NCBI GenBank assembly: GCA_024276275.1
Contig: JAJRXM010000075.1
Coordinates: 1-51,782, forward strand
Length of the DNA stretch: 51,782 bases
Direction of reading: 5' to 3'
Source: Candidatus Zixiibacteriota bacterium
Lineage (GTDB): Bacteria > Zixibacteria > MSB-5A5 > GN15 > FEB-12
The notes beneath the pieces are model-generated. The model saw nothing but the letters and a program-made list of their open reading frames with translations. It was not told the DNA's origin and made no database searches. A program made the position numbers and the translations under genes. Positions 1-9,226 of this stretch are shown here, piece after piece. Within the stretch, counting starts at the first letter, position 1, and each line of letters starts with the position of its first letter.

Positions 1-258
1 AACTTCTTTAATAGGGTGATTCTTGCAATACTCAAATAGACGAAATTCAAATTCATATGGGGTACGAAAAAGTTTAACTGTTAAGCAACTATTTGTAGTG
101 GCTACATTACTAAATTGTCCTGTAATTTCTTGTTGTATAAATTTTCCAGCCTTATCGCCAAACTCATCTGTAAAATGTCCAACAGTCCAGGTTTGAGCAT
201 ATGACATAGTACTACATAGCATTACAGTAATTACTAATACTGATATTAATCTTATCAT
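1..258 (-). CDS. secreted protein, N-terminal part (cut by window edge)
   Basis: An open frame of 86 codons runs off the window start, so only the N-terminus is seen. It begins with ATG at 258 preceded by a strong GGAGG seven bases upstream. Residues 1-21 form a typical Sec signal peptide ending in SYA before QTW. The mature part (WTVGHFTDEFGD...) has no motif I recognise; two cysteines lie at about residues 58 and 78. It starts 18 nt after lspA on the same strand and could be the last gene of that operon, although its own Shine-Dalgarno sequence allows independent translation. Function unknown. Confidence 0.7.
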   Translation of the reverse strand, partial: MIRLISVLVITVMLCSTMSYAQTWTVGHFTDEFGDKAGKFIQQEITGQFSNVATTNSCLTVKLFRTPYEFEFRLFEYCKNHPIKEV

Positions 259-276
259 TAATAAACCTCCTAATTT

Positions 277-810
277 TTACTCAATAATGTTATTCGTTTC
301 ATCATCACCAACCCCATCCAGCTTCTTCGTCAGTATCAAATACAACAAGTACACTATCGAAACAGAAATTGCAGAATCGGCGATATTGAACGTCCACCAT
401 CGGTGAAGTACAAATCCGAACAGATCAATATCAAAAAAATCGACATCAAGAAAATCAACAACCTTGCCAAGTCTGACACGGTCAATCAAATTCCCGATTG
501 CCCCGCCGGCTATAAACGAAAGAGGAATTGACAACATCATCTTTGTACGGTTGGCATAGATATAATAAAGGACAAACAGAAGTATCAGCGATGCCGAGAT
601 AAGATAATACATCGATGAGCCCAAATTAGTTCCCATCGCACCACCCTCGTTGTAGACAAGGGTAAACATAAAGAACTGTCCGATAACTTCAATAGGTCTG
701 CCAAAACTTAATGCATCAACAGCCCATATTTTTGTCAGCTGGTCAAAAAGAACTACAAAGAAAATGATAGCAAGCGGTATAAAAAGGTGTCGTTTGGTAG
801 AGTTATTCAA
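277..810 (-). CDS. lspA: lipoprotein signal peptidase (signal peptidase II)
   Basis: Inner-membrane aspartyl protease that removes the signal peptide of prolipoproteins after diacylglyceryl transfer to the lipobox cysteine. The 177 aa length and four hydrophobic segments are usual. All family motifs are visible: FDQLTK near residue 23, NEGGAMG (54-60, usually NxGxAFG), GGAIGNLIDR with catalytic Asp110, VVDF, and FNIADS with catalytic Asp145. The start lies 4 nt after the dksA/traR stop, so it is the third gene of ileS-dksA-lspA, an order common in Bacteroidota-like genomes. Substrates in this window include the lipoproteins at 4578 and 38295. Confidence 0.96.
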   Translation of the reverse strand: MNNSTKRHLFIPLAIIFFVVLFDQLTKIWAVDALSFGRPIEVIGQFFMFTLVYNEGGAMGTNLGSSMYYLISASLILLFVLYYIYANRTKMMLSIPLSFIAGGAIGNLIDRVRLGKVVDFLDVDFFDIDLFGFVLHRWWTFNIADSAISVSIVYLLYLILTKKLDGVGDDETNNIIE

Positions 811-814
811 ATTA

Positions 815-1213
815 TTATCTCTTGCTTTTTTTAATATTAGGCGGCTTTTTCTTTTCTTCAGCCTCTTTACAGCTTATACAAAACCGTGCGTGCGGAACAA
901 TTTCAAGCCTTGCAACCGGAATATCCTTTTCACACTCAAAGCATTTGCCGTAGGTTCCGTCTTCAATCCGTTTAAGGGCGGCATCAATATGATGCACAAA
1001 CCGTCCGGATTTAGAACCGCGGGCAAAAGCCATCTCACGTTCCATTGCATCAGTACCCTGATCTGCCATATGGTAGGAATGCGATGAAAGGTCGCCGGTT
1101 TTTTCTTTTAAAGTTGCATCAAAACGGGAGGTAATACCTGAAATCTCGTCTGTCATAGTTTCTCGTTTTTGAAGCAAAAGCTGTTTAAATTTTTTTAAAT
1201 CGGTTTTTTTCAT
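815..1213 (-). CDS. DksA/TraR family zinc-finger protein
   Basis: A 132 aa protein of the DksA/TraR C4 family, whose members bind the RNA polymerase secondary channel and adjust transcription, often with ppGpp. The N-terminal part is an alpha-helical coiled coil with an acidic tip (DQGTDAMERE, 51-60), closer to the YteA-like subgroup than to the DxxDxA tip of E. coli DksA. The C-terminal zinc finger uses C91, C94, C112 and C115. A lysine-rich tail ends the protein. It lies between ileS and lspA with gaps of 16 and 4 nt and is surely co-transcribed. Which promoters it controls cannot be read from sequence. Confidence 0.92.
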   Translation of the reverse strand: MKKTDLKKFKQLLLQKRETMTDEISGITSRFDATLKEKTGDLSSHSYHMADQGTDAMEREMAFARGSKSGRFVHHIDAALKRIEDGTYGKCFECEKDIPVARLEIVPHARFCISCKEAEEKKKPPNIKKSKR

Positions 1214-1229
1214 TTTGTACCCCGATTCT

Positions 1230-4200
1230 CTATTTTTTAAGTACTTCTATATTTGCTTTTTGGCCGTTAATGTTCCACTCGGTACCGTTGTCGAGTTTCT
1301 CTTTAAACTCCAATAAGTCTGCTAAAGTTTCACTTTTAATAAAGTCATTATATTCAGATAAAGCATCAACTAATTTTTCCGATGATACCACAAAAATTTC
1401 TATTCGGTCAGTCACTTCAAAACCGTTTGTTTTCCGCATATTCTGAACTTTATTGACAACCTCGCGGGCGAAACCTTCGTTTAATAATTTGTCCGTAAGT
1501 AAAGTCTCAAGAGCAACAGTAAGCTCTCCTTCTGATTCAACAGCATAATTATCAATTTCCGTTTTAATAATATCAATTTCTTCGATTGATAACTCAAATG
1601 ATGTACCGTTTATGTCAAGATTCATTGTCTTGTCAGCGCTAAACTTTTTAACTGTGTCAGAATCAAGAGCTGCTATTTGAGCGGCTCCATCTTTGGCATT
1701 TTTACCGAGTTTTGACCCTGCTGTTTTGAAATTCAGCTTAGCGGAATATGAAACTAAACTGTCTAAATTATCAGCTGCTTCAATCTCTTTTACGTTCAAC
1801 TCATCTTTGATAACGTTTATAAATTTAGAAAGCGAATTAAACGATTGTCCTTGCGGTAAATTGATAATTAGTTTAGCAAGAGGTTGTCTGACTTTTAAAT
1901 TCTTACGCGACCGAGCTGCTCTTCCGAGCGATACGATTTTTTCTGTCAGCCCCATCGCTGTTTCAAGTTCACTATCAATAAGAGTCTCGTCGGTTTTCGG
2001 ATATTCTGACATATGAATAGAAAGAGGAATGTCATGTTTCGTTCTGTTTTCACCCATCAACTCTTTCCAAATCATTTCAGAAACAATCGGGATAACAGGA
2101 GCAGACAATTGACATACACCGGCAAGCATTTGATAAAGCGTTAAATAGGCACGCATCTTGGATGGGTCGTCACCTTTTGCCCAGAACCGACGTCGATTAT
2201 TACGGACATACCAGTTGGAAAGTTCTTCGATAACAAAATGCTGAATAGCGCGAGTCGGTTTTGTGATTTCGTAATTATCAAATGATTCGGTTACTTCTTT
2301 AACAAGTGAGTTATATTTTGAAATTACCCATTTATCGAAAATATCTTTTTCACCCGCTTTGCTTTCTAAAAACGCTTCTACTGATTTGTTTTCATCATCG
2401 GCACGCTGTGGAATATTATCGATATTGGCATAGATAGCAAAAAACGAATATGTATTTTTTAGTGTATCAAAATATTTTCGAATAACTTCTTTAAGACCTT
2501 CTAAATCAAATTTAGTTGGAAGCCAGGGGTTTGATGTTGACACCATATACCAACGAACCGGGTCGGCACCAAAATCATCGACTGTTTTAAACGGGTCGAC
2601 AACATTCCCTTTATGTTTAGACATCTTTTTACCATGTTTGTCTAAGATAAATTCTAAGACTATAACATTTTTAAATGGTATTTCATCAAAAAGGATTGTC
2701 GAAATAGCCAATAGCGAATAGAACCATCCACGGGTTTGGTCGACCGCTTCAGAAATAAAATCAGCCGGATATTTATCTTCAAATTTTTCTTTATTTTCAA
2801 ATGGATAGTGCCATTGAGCAAACGGCATCGCACCCGAATCAAACCAGACATCTACAACTTCGGGAATACGCGACATCGTGCCGCCGCACTCGCAGGTCAG
2901 TTTAATATTATCCATCATCGGTTTGTGCAAATCTACTTCATCGGGAACATCGACTCCCTCTTTGCGAAGCTGTTCTATAGAACCGACAGCACGTTGTTTT
3001 TTGCAAGAATCCTCATCACAAATCCAAATCGGAATAGGCGTACCCCAGAACCGTTCGCGTGAGAGTGCCCAGTCGACATTATTCTCAAGCCAGTTGAGCA
3101 TACGTCCCGAACGGATTTCATCGGGATGCCAGTTGATTTTGTTATTGTTCTCAATCAGTTTATCTTTAAACTGTGTTGTTTTGAGATACCATGATTTTTG
3201 TGCAATGTAAATAAGAGGTGAATCACACCGCCAGCAGAACGGATAGTTATGTTCATACTGTTCTTTTTTGAACATCTTACCGGCGATTTTTAAATTCTTG
3301 ATTATTTCTTTATCGGCATCTTTGATAAACATACCGGCATACGGTTTTACAAAATCTTTAAATGTTCCGTTGTTGTGGATAGCCTGAAAAACGGGAAGAT
3401 TATTTTCTTTACCGATTAAGTAATCATCGGCACCAAACCCGGGAGCAATATGCACAATTCCGGTACCGTCATCGAGAGTTACAAAGTCACCGTTGACGGC
3501 AATGTATGCTTCTTCGGCTTGGTCAGTAAAACAATCAAAGAGTGGTTGATATTTTTGTCCGACAAAATCAGAACCTTTAAATTTTTCTAAAACTTTTACT
3601 TCTTCTTCACCGCCGAAAACTTTATTGATAAGTGCTTCGGCAAGCAGTAGTTTTTCACCCTCATGTTCAACCAGTGCGTAGTCGGCATCGGCTTTGAGAC
3701 AGATAGCGGCGTTCGACGGAAGAGTCCATGGGGTTGTTGTCCAGACAAGATATGAAAAATCGGAATCGGCAGCTTTTATTTTGACATAAATCGAGGGGTC
3801 TGTAATCATCTGATAACCTTGAGCAACCTCATGCGATGAAAGTCCGGTGCCGCATCGGGGGCAATATGGAACAATTTTATGACCCTGATAAATCAGGTCG
3901 CGGTCATAGAAGTTTTTCAGTATCCACCAGACTGATTCAATATAATCGTTGGTCAGCGTAACATAGGCGTCATCTAAATCAAGCCAGTAACCGGTTCGTT
4001 CGGTGATTGTGTTCCAATCTTCAAGATAGGTAAAAACCGATTCACGGCATTTTTTGTTAAATTTATCAATTCCGTATTCTATAATTTCTTTTTTCGATTT
4101 TAACCCGAGCTGTTTTTCCACTTCAATTTCAACCGGTAGACCGTGGGTGTCCCATCCGCCTTTACGGTCGACTCTGAACCCTTGCATAGATTTATAGCGG

Positions 4201-4409
4201 CAGACTAAGTCTTTGACAGTACGGGAGATAACATGATGAATTCCGGGTCGTCCGTTAGCTGTCGGGGGACCTTCAAAAAAGACAAAATGCGGTTTATCAG
4301 CAGAAGCTTTTTGGGTTTCATTAAAGACGCTGTGCGTCTTCCAGAATTTGAGTATATTTTCTTCCTCTTTAGGAAGTGAGTAATTTTCTTTTAATTCGTT
4401 AAATTTCAT
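1230..4409 (-). CDS. ileS: isoleucyl-tRNA synthetase, type 2, with GIHH signature
   Basis: Charges tRNA-Ile with isoleucine. The 1059 aa length and C-terminal domain without an obvious zinc-binding Cys cluster fit the type 2 (eukaryote-like, mupirocin-tolerant) clade. Visible: the catalytic N-terminus PPTANGRPGIHH (48-59), where the usual HIGH tetrapeptide is GIHH (56-59); the CP1 editing domain with WTTTPWTLPSN and GIVHIAPGFGADD; and KMSKH at 595-599. First gene of ileS-dksA-lspA, with a sigma70-type promoter at 4450-4478. No T-box leader is visible. The altered signature lies in an otherwise intact protein, so it is unlikely to be an error. Confidence 0.97.
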   Translation of the reverse strand: MKFNELKENYSLPKEEENILKFWKTHSVFNETQKASADKPHFVFFEGPPTANGRPGIHHVISRTVKDLVCRYKSMQGFRVDRKGGWDTHGLPVEIEVEKQLGLKSKKEIIEYGIDKFNKKCRESVFTYLEDWNTITERTGYWLDLDDAYVTLTNDYIESVWWILKNFYDRDLIYQGHKIVPYCPRCGTGLSSHEVAQGYQMITDPSIYVKIKAADSDFSYLVWTTTPWTLPSNAAICLKADADYALVEHEGEKLLLAEALINKVFGGEEEVKVLEKFKGSDFVGQKYQPLFDCFTDQAEEAYIAVNGDFVTLDDGTGIVHIAPGFGADDYLIGKENNLPVFQAIHNNGTFKDFVKPYAGMFIKDADKEIIKNLKIAGKMFKKEQYEHNYPFCWRCDSPLIYIAQKSWYLKTTQFKDKLIENNNKINWHPDEIRSGRMLNWLENNVDWALSRERFWGTPIPIWICDEDSCKKQRAVGSIEQLRKEGVDVPDEVDLHKPMMDNIKLTCECGGTMSRIPEVVDVWFDSGAMPFAQWHYPFENKEKFEDKYPADFISEAVDQTRGWFYSLLAISTILFDEIPFKNVIVLEFILDKHGKKMSKHKGNVVDPFKTVDDFGADPVRWYMVSTSNPWLPTKFDLEGLKEVIRKYFDTLKNTYSFFAIYANIDNIPQRADDENKSVEAFLESKAGEKDIFDKWVISKYNSLVKEVTESFDNYEITKPTRAIQHFVIEELSNWYVRNNRRRFWAKGDDPSKMRAYLTLYQMLAGVCQLSAPVIPIVSEMIWKELMGENRTKHDIPLSIHMSEYPKTDETLIDSELETAMGLTEKIVSLGRAARSRKNLKVRQPLAKLIINLPQGQSFNSLSKFINVIKDELNVKEIEAADNLDSLVSYSAKLNFKTAGSKLGKNAKDGAAQIAALDSDTVKKFSADKTMNLDINGTSFELSIEEIDIIKTEIDNYAVESEGELTVALETLLTDKLLNEGFAREVVNKVQNMRKTNGFEVTDRIEIFVVSSEKLVDALSEYNDFIKSETLADLLEFKEKLDNGTEWNINGQKANIEVLKK

Positions 4410-4449
4410 ATTCTTACACGAGTTTGAAGTTATTCTGTTTTAGCGTATA

Positions 4450-4478
4450 ATAATAGCCGTTTTGAGTCATTTTGTAAA
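4450..4478 (-). promoter_or_regulatory. sigma70-type promoter for ileS operon
   Basis: On the minus strand TTTACA (4478-4473) and TATTAT (4455-4450) are separated by 17 nt. The -10 box lies 40 nt upstream of the ileS ATG. Sequence match only. Confidence 0.55.
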
Positions 4479-4577
4479 GGTTTTAATGGTGGGAGGAGAA
4501 ATATTGAATTTTACTTGATTAAATATTTAGGTTATTATAATATTAATATATAACGTAGCCTATTTTGGGGAGGTTTA

Positions 4578-5933
4578 ATGATAAAACATATTTTAACTTT
4601 AATCTTAATTCTACTATTCGCTTCAAGTTGCAATGAATTAGACAAAAAAATTGAACAAGCTCTTATATCAAATGACTGGCAACAAGTGTATGAGTTGCTT
4701 GAGAAGAAAAATAAATACGAAAAAGACCCATTGCATAAGTTTCTGATGTTCCAAGCTTGTTTTGCAATCGATTGTAATCTAAATATCGAATATCCTAAGT
4801 TAGATGTAAAATCACTTAAGAAAGTAGATAAATGGATAGAAATATTTAGCTCAAGAAATCAGAATAATATTGTTTCAAAACATTTATTAACCGAATTGCA
4901 ATTAATCAAAGGCAATTATAATCAAGCAATTCGTAACTCTATTGAAATTTCAGATGAAGATAGTTCCTTTTTACTGACTTACAATACCCGAAGCAACGCC
5001 TTTATTGCTCAGAGAGATTATGAGAACGCTCTCATTGATTTAAATGAATTAATAAAACAAAATCCTACTCATTCAAAAGGATACCTTTATAGAGCATTTG
5101 TATATGATGAATTACAAGACTATACAAATGCAATAAAAGATTATAATAAATCAATTTCATTAAACCCTACATATTCTATGACATACTACAATAAGGGAAA
5201 TACCTATCGGCAATTGAATAATGATTCATTAGCAATAAAAAGTTTTAGTAAAGCTATTGAATATGATTCAAATAATTATTCAGCGTATCATAACCGTGGA
5301 AATACATTTTTTGATGTAAAAGATTTTACAAACTCAAAAAGAGATTATGAAAATTTTCTAAAGCTTGCCCCAAAAGAGATGTATAATCAAAAAAATATTA
5401 TAAAATTCAAAATAGAAACTATTGAAAACGGTGGCATTAGTTTTGATGAACAGAAAATCGAAAAAATTATTGCAAATGCCTACACAGCATGGGCAAATAA
5501 AGATTGGGAAAAATTTACAAGTTATATTCACCCCCAAGCATTATCAAGATTTAAAGAAGCATTATTGCCGTTTTATGAAGTATTATTCAAAGACAAGGAT
5601 GATAGAGAACCTATAATTGTATCTGGATTAATTCTAACTATTGAAGGGGCTAGAAGAAGTTCAGGCAAGAAATTTTTTGAAACAGAAGCAAAGTTATCAA
5701 ATTCTAAAAATAATAACTCAAAAGATATGTCTCTTCCAAAAACTTTTATCGTAAATAATATAGAACAACTGAGCTTTGAACTTTTAAGTGTAAAAATGTA
5801 TACAACTTATATAAACAATTATAAGCAAGATGAAGAACTAGGGCTAATGCTAGATGGTGCCGAATGGAAAATATTATTACCCGCACCGTATATGAGAGTA
5901 ATGCTTGCAATGATTGAACATTTTAAAAAATAA
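4578..5933 (+). CDS. TPR-repeat lipoprotein with C-terminal NTF2-like region
   Basis: A 451 aa predicted lipoprotein. The signal sequence ends in a lipobox FASSC with Cys18. Roughly residues 130-265 hold about four tetratricopeptide repeats, recognisable by the spaced A-x-x-x-Y-x-x-A-I pattern (for example YLYRAFVYDELQDYTNAIKD). The region from about 295 (ANAYTAWANKDWEKFTSYI) resembles an NTF2/SnoaL-like fold in spacing, but this is inference. The start is fixed by GGGGAGG seven bases before ATG. It stands alone, divergent from ileS and convergent with the M1-like peptidase. Probably a protein-protein interaction or envelope assembly scaffold; no specific role can be assigned. Confidence 0.8.
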   Translation: MIKHILTLILILLFASSCNELDKKIEQALISNDWQQVYELLEKKNKYEKDPLHKFLMFQACFAIDCNLNIEYPKLDVKSLKKVDKWIEIFSSRNQNNIVSKHLLTELQLIKGNYNQAIRNSIEISDEDSSFLLTYNTRSNAFIAQRDYENALIDLNELIKQNPTHSKGYLYRAFVYDELQDYTNAIKDYNKSISLNPTYSMTYYNKGNTYRQLNNDSLAIKSFSKAIEYDSNNYSAYHNRGNTFFDVKDFTNSKRDYENFLKLAPKEMYNQKNIIKFKIETIENGGISFDEQKIEKIIANAYTAWANKDWEKFTSYIHPQALSRFKEALLPFYEVLFKDKDDREPIIVSGLILTIEGARRSSGKKFFETEAKLSNSKNNNSKDMSLPKTFIVNNIEQLSFELLSVKMYTTYINNYKQDEELGLMLDGAEWKILLPAPYMRVMLAMIEHFKK

Positions 5934-5955
5934 GTACTACAGAATTATTCTTTCC

Positions 5956-8007
5956 CTACAACCCAACTTTCAATGGTGAACTCTCAACTTCCCATTGACC
6001 TTTGGCGACATTCTTGGAACCCTTAAAAACCAAATACGAGTATTTTCCATAATGAGGAATCAACTGCCCCAAGCGGGCAAGCGATTCAAAGTCAGATGTT
6101 ATTACAGTTAAATACTTTTTATACCCCATATAATTATCACCCGACAAAACAAAAGTATGACCATCTTTCGGAAATGTCTCACCGTTAACAGTTATAGAAT
6201 CATCTGTCATTGTAATCATACCGGCAACATATTCTGGAATCATCTTCGGGTTTAGGACAATCACAGATGTTGTATCATTGCCGTATTGTAGCTCGCGAGT
6301 AAAAGTAATAGTCTGATCTTCACCGTTCATGTTTTGAGCAAACTGCCTGTATGCATCGGTTCCTGCAGATTCTAAATTTTCCATAGCGTACATCTGATTT
6401 TCAAATCCAAGTATAGCCGAAACAATCGGCTCAACTTCTTCAGGGTATAGTTTACGAAACAGATGAAACTCCGGGTCGATTTCTATTTTATCGGCTTTGG
6501 CAGGTGCTATCAGTTGATATATCTGTTCGTTGCTATACAATGTTACGGTCGTGTCAAATTTTGTATCAACAGATGAAAAACGTACCGGTACTTGCAGTTT
6601 ATATCTTCCGCCCGAGGTTTCCGAAAGTTTAAAAGTAACCCGTTTACTTCCTGTGTCATCGGTAACAAAAATATCAGAAATAGACAAGACAGGTGCACCG
6701 GTTTGGTCAATCCATTGTGGAATAATATGTTTTAAATCTTGTCCCGATGTTAATTCAAATGTTTTGATCCACTCTTCCCATGATATTTTTTTTGTAATAT
6801 ACTCGGCATAGATATCTTTCCATGTTTGCCAAAATGCATCAGCACCGATTTCTTCCTCAATCATGTGATAGACCATCATCGCTTTATTGTATCCGATAGT
6901 ACGGGTATTCTTTGATGTACGCGAGGTAAACTCTCTAATCGGGAAATCATTACCGTCGTTCACATAACTGACATACTGTTTCAAAATATCTTTTCGGTAT
7001 GCCATCGCAGAGCTTTCCGAACGCATCAGCTTATATCTGTAATCAGCTCCGTAAACCGTTGCTGATTCGCACCAGTTACCTCGTTCGTAATCAACATAGA
7101 CAGAATTTCCCCACCAGTTGTGCAGAACTTCATGTCCGAGCGAGGTGTACTTTATAAACGGTAGACGGATTATCTGTTGCCCCAATAAAGTCCAGCCCGG
7201 CATGCCGTAACCGGTCGGAAAAAAGTTTTCAGCAACAATAAAAGAATTGTATGGGTAAGGACCTATCATTTCAGAATACATTTCCATATACCCTACCGTT
7301 GCCGAGAGATAAGATTCAAACAGCGATGTATCTTCTACGAAAAAGTAACAGGCGATATTTATATCGTTTACAGTTGTGTCTTTAACAACGTACGGTGCCG
7401 CCATAAACATAAGCCCGTCAGACTTGTACGGGTTCGTCCATGACTGAACTTTATGACGAACCTGTTCTATTTTATTTCCATCAGCTACTGACTCCCAATC
7501 CATTGGAATAACAGCAGTCACAGAAAATGAACTTACTTCTTCTTTCCCTTGTGGGTAGTAATAAGATGACGGCGAGAGATAAGCGCCTTTTTCTAATATA
7601 GTTCCGGTAACTTCACGACCAACATTTTCATTGGAGAACCGAGCATTTTCAACATCATCGTTGAAAGTGGCGGTATAAGTAAATAAAAACGTAAAAGTTC
7701 CCTCGGTTTCATTGTTAAAATTGAAAAGAGAATAAGAGCTATCTTCAGACAAAGCTACATTATATTCTGTCTTCACATTATTAACGATAAAAGAACTAAT
7801 ATTTGCTGACTTGTTTAATTTAAAAAAACATGCACCACTTGGAATAGTGAATGTTCCTCTATCAGCAATAATTGCACTTTGATTTGGAACGTCTAAGGTA
7901 ATGTGTAAATCATGCGATTCAAATGTGACAAGATTAACATCGTTAGCAAATAAAAATGTCGGCATTAACAGAACAAATGCGATTATACAAATTTTTGAGA
8001 ATTTCAT
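5956..8007 (-). CDS. secreted M1-like zinc metallopeptidase
   Basis: A 683 aa exported peptidase of the gluzincin type. A signal peptide ends at FLFA (about residue 21). The zinc motif HEVLHNWWGN gives H292, E293 and H296, and W312-C313-E314 probably supplies the third ligand. Two departures from M1 aminopeptidases are visible: the substrate-anchoring GAMEN is replaced by GYGMPGWTLL (267-276), and only 17 residues separate the last His from the Glu instead of 18. It may therefore not be an aminopeptidase. The C-terminal part is beta-rich. The stop lies 22 nt from that of the convergent TPR gene, and the gene follows pepF after a terminator. Confidence 0.85.
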   Translation of the reverse strand: MKFSKICIIAFVLLMPTFLFANDVNLVTFESHDLHITLDVPNQSAIIADRGTFTIPSGACFFKLNKSANISSFIVNNVKTEYNVALSEDSSYSLFNFNNETEGTFTFLFTYTATFNDDVENARFSNENVGREVTGTILEKGAYLSPSSYYYPQGKEEVSSFSVTAVIPMDWESVADGNKIEQVRHKVQSWTNPYKSDGLMFMAAPYVVKDTTVNDINIACYFFVEDTSLFESYLSATVGYMEMYSEMIGPYPYNSFIVAENFFPTGYGMPGWTLLGQQIIRLPFIKYTSLGHEVLHNWWGNSVYVDYERGNWCESATVYGADYRYKLMRSESSAMAYRKDILKQYVSYVNDGNDFPIREFTSRTSKNTRTIGYNKAMMVYHMIEEEIGADAFWQTWKDIYAEYITKKISWEEWIKTFELTSGQDLKHIIPQWIDQTGAPVLSISDIFVTDDTGSKRVTFKLSETSGGRYKLQVPVRFSSVDTKFDTTVTLYSNEQIYQLIAPAKADKIEIDPEFHLFRKLYPEEVEPIVSAILGFENQMYAMENLESAGTDAYRQFAQNMNGEDQTITFTRELQYGNDTTSVIVLNPKMIPEYVAGMITMTDDSITVNGETFPKDGHTFVLSGDNYMGYKKYLTVITSDFESLARLGQLIPHYGKYSYLVFKGSKNVAKGQWEVESSPLKVGL

Positions 8008-8122
8008 AGGAAATCCTTTTTCATGATTTTATTTTATTAAAATAAAGTAGGTGATATATGCGATGTTATCAAGGTTTTTTTGTAGAGAATTAATTTTTCA
8101 AATGACAGTTTATTATCTTGCT

Positions 8123-8178
8123 GTCATTGCGAGTTGAGTTCTCGATAGAGAACGTAACGTGGCAATCTTATCTTTTAT
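8123..8178. repeat. nested palindromic intergenic repeat, copy 1
   Basis: The left arm GTCATTGCGAG and right arm CGTGGCAATCTTATCTTTTA enclose an inner hairpin (GTTCTC/GAGAAC). A second copy at 18086-18129 has the same arms but ATAGC/GCTAT instead of ATTGC/GCAAT, a compensating change that keeps the outer stem paired. It looks like a REP-like dispersed element. Confidence 0.65.
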
Positions 8179-8184
8179 ATTAAC

Positions 8185-8233
8185 AAAAAAAGGCAGAACC
8201 GTCAAAGAGCTTTAAAGCTCGTTGGGTACTGCC
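8185..8233 (-). terminator. rho-independent terminator of pepF
   Basis: A long hairpin with arms GGCAG...CTGCC and core GAGCTTTAAAGCTC (8192-8233) is followed on the minus strand by seven T residues (8191-8185). It lies 25 nt after the pepF stop. Confidence 0.85.
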
Positions 8234-8257
8234 CTACATAATCAATACGTAAAAACC

Positions 8258-9211
8258 CTAATTGTTTGTCAAACGTTCGACTTCTTCAACATTTGCTTTA
8301 AACAATTCAATCGTTGCATCAACTGGTTCAGGAGTCGACATATCAACGCCGCATTCTTTCAACAGTTGAATAGGATAATCGCTACCACCAGATTTAATAA
8401 GTTCTAAATAGCGTTCAATAATACCGTCATCACCGTCGATAATTTTTTTCAGTATCGCCTGTGAGGCGGCATATGATGTCGCATACTGATAAACATAGAA
8501 TGTCATATAAAAATGTGGAATCCGACTCCACTTATAGTTTGACATCGCATCAACTTTCATCGATGGTCCATAATATTGACTTATTAAATCACCCCATAAT
8601 TTATTTAATGTATCAGGTGATAAAGCTCCACTCTTTTCAACTATTTGATGAATCTTTAGTTCAAAACGAGCATAAAGAATCTGATTGAAAAATGTCCCCA
8701 TAGTACCATCAATTTGACGGTTCAACAGATACAGTTTTTCTTCTTTGGTAGAAGCATCTTTCAATAGGTGTTGCATTAGCAGTCCTTCATTAAGAGTCGA
8801 TGCAACCTCAGCAACAAAAATCGAATACTGTGCTTTTTGGAACGGTTGTTTTTCATTTGAATAAACCGAGTGCAGACAATGTCCAAGTTCGTGAGCAAGG
8901 GTAAACATATTATCAACTGTGTCGTTGTAGTTCATCAAAACATACGGATGAGTCGTGTAATTTCCCCAACTGTAGGCTCCGCCTCGTTTCCCCTCTGTTT
9001 CATAAACATCAACCCAACGATTGTCAAAGGCAAACTTGAGTCGCTTATGATAGTCTTCACCAAGAGGACGGCATCCCTCGATAACTTTTGTAACAGCCTG
9101 TTCATACGGAACTTCATAATCGTAGTCCGGGAATAACGGACACATCATGTCGTAAGGTGCTATCTCATCAAGCTTTAAAATCTTCTTGCGGAGAGCTGTC
9201 CATTGATGCAT
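8258..9211 (-). pseudogene. pepF: oligoendopeptidase F, C-terminal catalytic part (after in-frame TAA)
   Basis: The catalytic half of an M3-family oligopeptidase, which degrades cytoplasmic peptides. The zinc site HELGH (fragment residues 107-111) and a downstream Glu (VAEVASTLNE, 135) are intact, as is the family C-terminus. It is in the same frame as the N-terminal half at 9227-10078: ignoring the TAA at 9227-9229, the reading is ...LLDTT-stop-AKLDGMHQW..., which joins without loss of family sequence. The ATG used here is simply the next in-frame Met, with no Shine-Dalgarno sequence, so it is unlikely to be a true start. One substitution in a Lys, Gln or Glu codon would explain the break. 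Confidence 0.85.
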
Positions 9212-9226
9212 ACCGTCAAGTTTTGC

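Noticed and set aside
764-1087. Open frame on the plus strand opposite dksA/lspA
   Set aside because: It is a shadow of two well-supported minus-strand genes, with no ribosome site and no recognisable protein features.
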